The notes beneath the pieces are model-generated. The model worked only from the letters and a program-made list of their open reading frames with translations, searched no databases and was not told the origin of the DNA. 64,000 nt of DNA, taken from positions 390,950 through 454,949 of the forward strand of contig NZ_JAFKCU010000001.1 in assembly GCF_017254845.1 (NCBI RefSeq), given 5' to 3'. Below are positions 53,599 through 61,700 of this stretch, one piece after another; within the stretch, counting starts at the first letter, position 1; each line of letters opens with the position of its first letter. The stretch comes from Algoriphagus pacificus. GTDB taxonomy: Bacteria > Bacteroidota > Bacteroidia > Cytophagales > Cyclobacteriaceae. Position numbers and translations under genes: made by a program.

Positions 53599-55215
53599 AT
53601 GAAACCTATATTTTTAACTATAAGCATGTTTTTGAGCTTTTTGCTAAGCTTAAAAGCACAGGATACGGTTTTTGTAGCCAAACATACATTTCCTTCTCCG
53701 GTAAGGAATGTATTTAACGTGGGGGAAGAAGTCTATGTGAAGACTGGAGAAAACCTCTATCTTCTGGAAGGTGAGGAGTGGGAATCTCAAAAAATACAGT
53801 TTAAAAAAGCCTATGTTTTTTATAAAGACGGCTTTTACGAATCAGATTTTATCCCTAATACAGAGCTTTTTGAGGCCAGAGGAATGAAAGATCTAATTCC
53901 CCAAAGAGGATTGTTCATCACTACTTCAGCCACCAAGGGATCGAGATTTTTTATTGCTACAGGAAGTAATTTATATGAATACGAAGTATTCGATTATTAT
54001 TCTAAAAGCTATTTCAATACCTCCATTAGAGATATTTATATCAACGACAGTATCAAGGTCATTTCAACATACTCGGGGATTTTTGTCAATGATAGCATCA
54101 AATTAAAAAATCCAGGCTATTCTAATGGACCATTGACTGTAATTAATGATACCTACTTTTTGAATAGCGATGATTTATTTCAGTTTATTCCTCCTGATTC
54201 AACAATTTTAATAGAAAATGCCACTAATACTTTTGCAGGGAATATCAGAAAAACAGTAGCATGGAAAGGGAATTTGTACTCTCAAAATACACAATCCATC
54301 AATTTACTTGGAGATGATTATGAGCTCAATCCAATCCATAAAGAATATGAATACTTGGATCTTGAGCCAATTCCTGAAGGCTTGATTTTTTCCACTTCGG
54401 GCGGTAAGTTCTTATTGTTTGATGGAAGCGAAGTTATTGAATTAGTCGACTTAGGGAATCGAATAAGAGATATCTACCCTACTGAAAATTCCATCTATTT
54501 AGCAGCTGATGATGGAGTCTATAGTATCGAAAATCTAAAGCCAGAATCATTGAAAAAAATTTCAGATACTAGATTGAACGTCCATGTAGAAAAAGACAAT
54601 TTTGGAAACACTTGGATTTCAACCGAAAACGGGCTCTTCATCCTCAGTAAAGAATATCCTGAACCTTTACCTCTTATTCCTGGTGTAGAATTCAATCGAG
54701 ATGCATTTTTCTATTACCATGACTCAGTTTATGTGGGTGCTGTAGATGGGCTCTATATTTTGAATTCAGTTGAAGTGGCCAAAAGTTTTATCCCAGCAGC
54801 TATCAATAAAGTAATTCCTCGCAAGAGATTGGGGCTTATTCAAATAGTAGTCGGAATAATTGTGACCAGTCTTTTGGTATTGGTTGGATTTCTTTATTTC
54901 AGAAAAAGTAAAAACCCGACAAGTCAGACTGATGAATCCAAACCAAATAAAATTGATCTCCTGAAGCTAGAAAGTACAATTGTGAGCAATAAAATTAACT
55001 CAGTCGAAGGGCTTGCAAATTACCTTGAAACAAATACCGTTCAGCTCAATAGAAATTTCAGGGAGTTTAATATTACACCTGGAAAGTTCCTGAAAAGAGT
55101 AAAATTGAATTATGCTAAAAAACTACTGGAAGAAGGGAATTCAATTGAGGAAGTAGCAAACAGAGTTGGTTACTCTACAAGGTTCTTGAAAAACGAATTA
55201 GAAAATGATAATTAA
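53599..55215 (+). CDS. membrane-anchored propeller sensor with AraC-type DNA-binding domain
   Basis: Start set at the ATG at 53599 (an in-frame TTG lies six bases upstream), giving 538 residues. Order: signal peptide (to about 22, LKAQD); a periplasmic beta-propeller-like region (about 25-405) with repeats like 'ENSIYLAADDGVYSIENL', 'GNTWISTENGLFIL' and 'DSVYVGAVDGLYILN'; one membrane helix (about 415-437); and a cytoplasmic AraC-type helix-turn-helix domain (about 460-538; 'SVEGLANYLETNTVQLNRNFRE' and 'SIEEVANRVGYSTRFLKNEL'). There is no histidine kinase or receiver domain, so it would be a one-protein signal-to-DNA regulator, related to hybrid propeller systems. The C terminus stops sooner after the second helix-turn-helix than usual. 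Its position between the two cassettes suggests control of the adhesins, which is inference. Confidence 0.8.
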   Translation: MKPIFLTISMFLSFLLSLKAQDTVFVAKHTFPSPVRNVFNVGEEVYVKTGENLYLLEGEEWESQKIQFKKAYVFYKDGFYESDFIPNTELFEARGMKDLIPQRGLFITTSATKGSRFFIATGSNLYEYEVFDYYSKSYFNTSIRDIYINDSIKVISTYSGIFVNDSIKLKNPGYSNGPLTVINDTYFLNSDDLFQFIPPDSTILIENATNTFAGNIRKTVAWKGNLYSQNTQSINLLGDDYELNPIHKEYEYLDLEPIPEGLIFSTSGGKFLLFDGSEVIELVDLGNRIRDIYPTENSIYLAADDGVYSIENLKPESLKKISDTRLNVHVEKDNFGNTWISTENGLFILSKEYPEPLPLIPGVEFNRDAFFYYHDSVYVGAVDGLYILNSVEVAKSFIPAAINKVIPRKRLGLIQIVVGIIVTSLLVLVGFLYFRKSKNPTSQTDESKPNKIDLLKLESTIVSNKINSVEGLANYLETNTVQLNRNFREFNITPGKFLKRVKLNYAKKLLEEGNSIEEVANRVGYSTRFLKNELENDN

Positions 55216-55319
55216 TCCTATTACAGGAATCTGTAAAAGATGAGTCTTTAGAAGCTTTTTGAAGTCCTTATCCTCTTTGAAAATATTATCTGACTCTATA
55301 ATCAAAAAGCTAATCCAAA

Positions 55320-55356
55320 AAAAAGCCTGCCCTTGAATATCAAGAGCAGGCTTTTT
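55320..55356. terminator. bidirectional terminator, sensor gene / porE-like copy 2
   Basis: An 11-bp stem (AAAAAGCCTGC/GCAGGCTTTTT) with further inner pairing (CTTGA/TCAAG) lies between the convergent genes; A and T flanks allow use on both strands. Confidence 0.9.
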
Positions 55357-55378
55357 CTATTTCTATAATTCTTATCCC

Positions 55379-57793
55379 TTACAGGACATCGACTTTCTTC
55401 TGTCTTCCTGAGTAGGTGAACTGGGATTTGCCTACCCTCAGTTCGGTCCTTCTGTTCAGCTGGTGCATCGCTGGGGTACAGGTCACCTCGTTGCAGTCAT
55501 GAACAGGTTTTGTCTCCCCGAACCAGGTCTCTTCCATTCTGTTGTCCTCGATTCCCCTCTTGGTCAGATAAGCCTTCACCGCATCCGCTCTGCGCTCAGA
55601 AAGTTCCTTGTTGTACTCATCGTCGCCACGCTGGTCGGTGTGGCCCTCGATGTACAGCATCAGGTTCGGCATACGCTTCAGCATGATCGCCGTACGCTCC
55701 AGCTCCTTCTTGTGCACGCTTCTCAGCATGCTCTTGTCAAAGTCGAAGTAGATCGTCGGGATCTGCGCGATCTCGTCCTGGATCTGGGTGAACAGGTCCT
55801 CCGGATCACAGAAGTCCTTGTCCTTCAGCTCCTCCGGTATCTCATACTGCTTGCTCGGATCCGAGAATGCCTCCAGTACCAGTTCCGATCTTCTGTTCAG
55901 CTGGTGCTCGCTCTCCGGACACGGTACCCCGTTGCCGCAGTCGTTGATCAGGTTCTGCTCCCCGAACCATTCCAGTCTGATCCTTTCGGCCGGGATGTTG
56001 TACTGCGCCATGTATTCGGTCACTGCCTTGGCCCGGTTGTTTGACAGCGTGATGTTGTACTCGTCACTCGCTCTGGAATCCGTGTGGCTTCCCACCAGCA
56101 GGTCCAGGAACTTGTAGCGGTTCATCAGCTCGCCCAACTTGTCCAGTACCGGCTTCGCATCTTCCCGGATCATGTATTTGTCCAGGTCGTAGTACACGAT
56201 GTCCACGTAGACCGGTAGCTGGTAAGGGATCGGGACCAGTTTGTATTCACGCTTCAACGTATCTCCCGTAAAGCCTTTGGTCGTGATGTCCTCGTCGGTG
56301 ATGCTGAAGTAACCCGGCTTGCTGATCTTGATCCCGAAGTCGCTGTCAGGTTCCAGTTCTGCCGTCAGCTCTCCTTTGCCGTTTCTTTGGGTCTGTACGT
56401 TCCCGTTCTGGGTCTTGTCCCTCAGGGTCGCCAGGTAGCTGTCGCTGATCACCACGCCTTCGCAGTCGATCACACGTGCCAGAAACTGTTTGTAAACCTC
56501 TTCCACACTGTAGATATCATCCAGTCCCATTCCTCCCTTTCGGTTCGAGGAAAGGTACACTTCTGTCTTTCCGTCTTCTTTGTCCACTTCTCTGTAGGCA
56601 AAGTCATCGGCCAGCGAGTTCACAGGCGCGCCCATGTTCTTCACATTGCTGATCCCTGTGGCGCTGTAGTCCGCCTGGTAGATGTCCATCCCTCCCATCG
56701 TCGGGTGGCTTCCGCCTTTCGAGCTGAAGTAGAACTTGTCTTCTTTCCTGAACGCATGGGATTCATCACCCGGGGTATTCACCGAGGCTCCCAGGTTCAC
56801 CGGTGTGCCGAAGCTCATGTTGTCGTCATATTCCGAATAATACAGGTCGTAGCCTCCCATGCCGCCGGGCATGTCAGAAGTGAAATACAGTCTTTTTGCT
56901 TCTTCATCGACAAAAGGGTTCATCACCGCATAGCCGATCGAGTCGTTGAACGGTACCGGGGTAAAGCCTTCCAGCCCGCCTTCCGCGTTCACCTTGCTGT
57001 AATAGATCTCCGGCTGTACCGTGATGTTCCGGTTCTTCTTCACCTTGGTGATCCCGCGGGTCACCGAGTAGAACAGCACGCCGGCTTCCTTCGCGTAGCT
57101 AGGATCCGAAAAATTGTAGGTGTTCGGTACATTCGATACCACTTCGCTCACGTTCCCGTCCTTGTCCTGGCGGTACACCGTGAAGTATTCCCTGCCCGTA
57201 TAGTCCTGCTTCTCCTCACTGAAGATCCTGTTCCTGCCGTCGATCCGGATTCCCGGCATCTCGTCCACAAAGCTTCCGCCCCTGTCCGATACAAAATACT
57301 TGTTCCCGTTTCCGTCTACGGTCAGGTCAAAGTCCGACTCACTCGAGTTCAGTCCTTCCACTCCTGCCACTTTCAGCTTCCGGGGGCTCTGCATCTTCAG
57401 CAGCTCGGCCACCTGGATGCTGTCCGGGCCGACCCCTTTCGATTCCAGCAGGCTCTGGGCCTCCGACAGGTTGTCTGTCAGCTGCGCATAGCGCAACAGC
57501 TGGGCAAAGTCCTCCGGTGTAGACTCCTCGTAGCCTACAGTCGTCTTCCACCAGTCATACGCGTTGTCGTAGTCTCTGAGTACATCATAGGCTTCGGCCG
57601 TCTTCTTGGCCGTCTCGTAGTTCGGCTTCTTCGCATACGCCTCCTGGTACACCGCAACGGCTGTCTTGTAGTTGTGGTCAACTGCCATCAGCGAGTCTGC
57701 ATAGCGTACCTTGCTCTTCTGGGCCTCTGTCGTCCCTAGTGATCCAAAGAGAAGGCCTGAGGTTATTATCAGTAGTGTTAGTGTCTTTTTCAT
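55379..57793 (-). CDS. T9SS-associated PorE-like protein with PD40 repeats and two OmpA domains (copy 2)
   Basis: An 804-residue near-twin of the protein at 22324-24735, with the same signal peptide, TPR-like region, PD40 repeats, beta-domain and two OmpA domains. Start chosen at 57793, two bases after the porP copy 2 stop, for the same reason as in copy 1. Differences are few: Met for Val in 'DLDKYMIRED', Val for Ile in 'YKLVPIP', Glu for Gly in 'YNKELSERR', and one dense patch shortly after the signal peptide, where 'EQMAEMNYETAIAIYQ' is replaced by 'SLMAVDHNYKTAVAVYQ' with one extra residue. Such a cluster within otherwise almost identical genes looks like a converted tract from another paralogue. 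High GC is shared with copy 1. Confidence 0.88.
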   Translation of the reverse strand: MKKTLTLLIITSGLLFGSLGTTEAQKSKVRYADSLMAVDHNYKTAVAVYQEAYAKKPNYETAKKTAEAYDVLRDYDNAYDWWKTTVGYEESTPEDFAQLLRYAQLTDNLSEAQSLLESKGVGPDSIQVAELLKMQSPRKLKVAGVEGLNSSESDFDLTVDGNGNKYFVSDRGGSFVDEMPGIRIDGRNRIFSEEKQDYTGREYFTVYRQDKDGNVSEVVSNVPNTYNFSDPSYAKEAGVLFYSVTRGITKVKKNRNITVQPEIYYSKVNAEGGLEGFTPVPFNDSIGYAVMNPFVDEEAKRLYFTSDMPGGMGGYDLYYSEYDDNMSFGTPVNLGASVNTPGDESHAFRKEDKFYFSSKGGSHPTMGGMDIYQADYSATGISNVKNMGAPVNSLADDFAYREVDKEDGKTEVYLSSNRKGGMGLDDIYSVEEVYKQFLARVIDCEGVVISDSYLATLRDKTQNGNVQTQRNGKGELTAELEPDSDFGIKISKPGYFSITDEDITTKGFTGDTLKREYKLVPIPYQLPVYVDIVYYDLDKYMIREDAKPVLDKLGELMNRYKFLDLLVGSHTDSRASDEYNITLSNNRAKAVTEYMAQYNIPAERIRLEWFGEQNLINDCGNGVPCPESEHQLNRRSELVLEAFSDPSKQYEIPEELKDKDFCDPEDLFTQIQDEIAQIPTIYFDFDKSMLRSVHKKELERTAIMLKRMPNLMLYIEGHTDQRGDDEYNKELSERRADAVKAYLTKRGIEDNRMEETWFGETKPVHDCNEVTCTPAMHQLNRRTELRVGKSQFTYSGRQKKVDVL

Positions 57794-57795
57794 AA

Positions 57796-58773
57796 TCAGA
57801 ACCATCTTTGGTTTTTCATCACTGCTTTTCTCGGGGTCATGTAGAAGCCTACCGACAGCTCGTGGGAGTTGTTCTTGTAGTCACTCAATACGTTCAGGTT
57901 ATGGTCATACGCATAGCCCAGACGCAAACGGTCCGTGGCAAAGATCTCGATGATCGCAGCCACCGCGTTCCGGTTGTTCAGGTTCTCGGCTAGGTTGTCG
58001 TTCCAGATCTTCATGTTCGAACGGTAACTGCCACCCAGCCAGATCCTGTCATAGAACAGGAACATCGCGTTCAGGTCGTAGTTCGTCGGTGCTCCCTTCA
58101 CCTCCTTGATCAGGAAGCTCGGCTTGAACTGTACCTGGTCGGACAATGGGATCATCACACCTGCGGTCAGGTAGTAGTGGAAATCATGGTAGGCCAACGC
58201 CACATCCTCCTGCTCCAGGCTCTTCTTGCCAACCATGTTGTACATACTGAAGCCCGCATAGAAACGGTCGGTATGGAAGAAAAGTCCCGTGTTCAGGTTC
58301 GGACTGAACAGGTTGATACGCCCGTCAGGAATCTCACTGTCCGGATAGTCGTTCGGATCCAGCATGCTCCCGTCTATCGAGTACTGGCTGAAACCCGCAC
58401 TCACTCCCAGACCCAGCCAGCTCTTGGCTCCCGTCTGGATGCGGTACGCATACGTCAACAGTCCCCCAGTCGTACGCGCCGGTCCCAGGTTGTCGCTCAG
58501 GAAACTGATCCCGAAGCCCATCGTGCCCTCGTTGGCCGAAAGGTCCGCCGTCACCGTGAACGTCTCCGGAGCTCCCGGGAAATTAACCCACTGGCTCCGG
58601 TAAGTGCTCTGGATATACGGCTCCCCCTTGTATCCCGCATACCCCGGGTTGATGTGCAGCCCGTTGAATATGTACTGGCTGAACTGAGGAAGCTGCTGGC
58701 CCAAAACTTCTCCACCCGTAGTCATCACTACAAGCAAAGCAGCCATACCTAGAATTTTAAAAAGAGTTTTCAT
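57796..58773 (-). CDS. PorP/SprF family T9SS outer membrane protein (copy 2)
   Basis: A 325-residue PorP/SprF barrel whose product is identical by eye to copy 1, though the DNA differs at about a dozen third-position or silent sites (for example CCT/CCA for a Pro codon and TTA/CTT for a Leu codon). Silent changes without any amino-acid change mean strong selection on the protein. It starts 12 bases after the stop of the second giant gene, with no hairpin between, so it should be tightly coexpressed with that giant. The role as the export partner for a type B-tailed giant is as for copy 1. Confidence 0.92.
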   Translation of the reverse strand: MKTLFKILGMAALLVVMTTGGEVLGQQLPQFSQYIFNGLHINPGYAGYKGEPYIQSTYRSQWVNFPGAPETFTVTADLSANEGTMGFGISFLSDNLGPARTTGGLLTYAYRIQTGAKSWLGLGVSAGFSQYSIDGSMLDPNDYPDSEIPDGRINLFSPNLNTGLFFHTDRFYAGFSMYNMVGKKSLEQEDVALAYHDFHYYLTAGVMIPLSDQVQFKPSFLIKEVKGAPTNYDLNAMFLFYDRIWLGGSYRSNMKIWNDNLAENLNNRNAVAAIIEIFATDRLRLGYAYDHNLNVLSDYKNNSHELSVGFYMTPRKAVMKNQRWF

Positions 58774-58785
58774 ATCGCTTCTTGA

Positions 58786-61700
58786 TTATTCTTTGATTAC
58801 CTGAATCCATCCTTTGAACTCGTGTGTTCTTCCTGAACTATCTACCGCTGTCATCACGTAGAAGTAGGTTCCTGCCACTTGTCCTGGAGCGTTCCAGTCA
58901 TTTTTATAATTCGTCTGTTCTAGAACATGGTCCCCGTATCTGTTGAAGATCGTGATCTCATTGCTCACAAACTTGCCAAGTCCCTGGATCTCGAAGGTGT
59001 CGTTGTCTCCGTCATTGTTTGGAGTGATCACGTTCGGAATATGGAATGGTAAGATCTCATTCACATCGTCATCCTGATTGTTTGACTCATCAGTGTCATC
59101 TTCATCAGATCCAACTATTACTGTATTTGTAATAGTACCAGCGGCTCCTGCTTTCACTCTTACTCTTATTGTGATAGAGGCTTCCGGTGCCAATGCTGGG
59201 ATAGTCCAAGTAATGGCAGTTCCAGATACAGTAGCATTAACTGTTGCTCCTGAGGTATTTGCAGTGACAGTATTACTCAAGTATGTCACACCTGAAGGAA
59301 GATTATCAGTTACCACCACATTGGTAGCAGGAGTATCTCCATTCGTGATCACGATTTCGTATTCAAACTCGTCACCTTCAAAGATCTCAGCTTCGAATGA
59401 AGTCTTGGTTACTGAGAGATCAACTTGATCATTTTGCAACCTAAAGACAACGAATGCATCATCACTATTAGAAGGATTGACTACTTCACGAAGTGTATAC
59501 TTCAATGTATATTCTCTTGCTTCATTAACTCCTGGGATCAAGCTCAACTCACCGTTTTCATCGATGATCAAACCTATAATTCCATCCAGTTCAGTGAATT
59601 CAAAGTCAACATCTGCATCGTCTGGTCTTACACCATTCAATCTATCATTGTCAAGGATATTACCTAGTCTACCACCGTAGCTTAGGAAGTAGGTTCCAAA
59701 GTCATCATCATTTGCAATGATTGGGTTATAGCTTACTCCGATTTCTACAAAGGCTGTTTCAGAAACACCTTCTCCGGAAATTTCACCGTCACCTGATGCA
59801 GTTGCAAAGTTGAAGAAGGATGTGTTAGCCTCAAGATCTTCTGAAGTCACAGTGTAAGTACCTGTTACGGTAACTGTTTCACCAACCGCTAGTAGATCAA
59901 TGGTTTCATCCACGTTGATCATTCCATCGACAATATTGACATTCACCAAGTTTTCTTCTCCAGTGTTTGTAACAGTCAAAGTAAATGTTATCACCTGTCC
60001 TATTTCAGACACTGTTGTTACATCAGCTTCTTTTATCAAGGAAATTCCTGGTACTGGATCTGGCTCGTCTTCGATAGAGATCAATACTTCCACAGAATCC
60101 TGATCACTGACAATTACTTCGTTCGGAGCAGCACCTGTCACATTCGCAACGTTTACAACTGATTCGCCAACAACGTCTTCTTCAGTCACCGTGTAGGTGA
60201 TTGTATATTCTTTCACCTGACCAGGAAGGAACAGATTAATTTGTTCTTCGAAGTTTAACATCGGATCGGAAACAACCACATTAAGCAATGGTGCATTACC
60301 AGTGTTGGTAACAGTCAAAGTATAAGTGATCTCTTCTCCTATTGCTGTGATTTCAGATTTATCAGCAGTCTTCACAATGTCAATTGCAGGATCATATTGA
60401 ATATTAACCGTAGCCTGACTTTGTGCTTGAACCGGAGTTCCAGACAATGCGTCTACTGCATTCACAGTAGCCACGTTCAAGATTGGCTGACCACTCAAGA
60501 TATCTTCCAATGTCACAGTGTAAGTAGTCGAGAATGACTTCATTTCACCTGGTGCCAAAGTTATATTTGGAAGGGAAAGTCCAGTCTTAGGATCGACTAA
60601 GTTACCGCTTGATAAGGTCACATTACCTGTATTGGTCACTTCCAAGGTGTAGTTCAGAACTATACCTTCTCTGCTCACAGACTCAAGATCTACTGTTTTA
60701 TTCAAATCAATAGATGGTTCTCTAACAGCCTCAACAGTTGCATCGTCTTGGTCTGTCACAGTTACCTCTTTATTAGAAGTACCAGTTACAGAGGCAACGT
60801 TAAGAATTGAGCCACTATCCATGTTTTCTTGAGTCACTGTATAAGATGTCTCAATAGTTCTTACTTCTCCTGGAGCCATTGTTCCAAGGTTTTGAAGTAA
60901 GTCTGTCAATGGATCGCTTACAGTTACATTGTTCAAAATTACATTTCCAGTGTTTGTGACTGTCAGAGTATAGTTGATAACATCACCTGCCAAGTCAACA
61001 GAAGTTGGATTTGCTTCTTTCACAATGTCGATAGCAGGACTCAACGTCACACATTCCACAACTGAATCAGTATCCTCAGCAAGAACAGTTGATTGTTCTT
61101 CACCATCTTGAGGAAGATAAACCGTAGCAGAAGCAGTATTGGTTACACATTCACCTTCAATGACATCTTGAGTTATTTCAAGCTGAGCAGAGAAGTTAAC
61201 AGAAGCACCTTGTGCCAATGTTGGAATGTTCCAAGTATTTCCTGTCAAATCATCCTTCACTTCAACATCGGAAAGATCTACAGTTCCGTTATTCGTCACA
61301 TTGATGTTATAGGTAATAAATCCACCTAATTGATCATCATTTGAAACAACTGTTTTCGTTACCTGGATTGAAGGCTGAACCACTAGAACTGTTACTACAG
61401 CTGTATCACAGTTTGTCGGGTTAGGATTAGTACAGATTCTATACTCTAGAGTATAAATACCTGGGGCCAATCCAGTTGCAACACTTACTAATCCTGTATT
61501 AGTATCCAAGATCAATGCTCCAGGAGTACTTTCTGATACTAGAGTGATATCTACCAAAGTAGTATTCAATCCAGTTAGAGCACCTAGTTTATCATTGTCA
61601 AGTACATTTACTATATCAGTGAATCCAAACTGGCTATACACTGGGATGCTTGTCATATCATCATCCACAGCAATCGGTGGATTTGGATTTGGATTACAAG

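Larger units (their letters stand above)
55373..58779 (-). repeat. 3.4-kb direct repeat, copy 2 (porP-porE module)
   Basis: Partner of 22318-25722. The left and right borders of similarity coincide with the gene module, leaving unrelated terminators on one side. On the other side the giant genes are related only in their 3' ends. Confidence 0.95.

Noticed and set aside
56387-57739. 450-codon open frame on the + strand opposite porE copy 2 (and a 343-codon one opposite copy 1)
   Set aside because: It is the mirror of the GC-rich third-position pattern of porE on the other strand; no signal, domain or upstream site, and a low-complexity His/Val/Arg composition.
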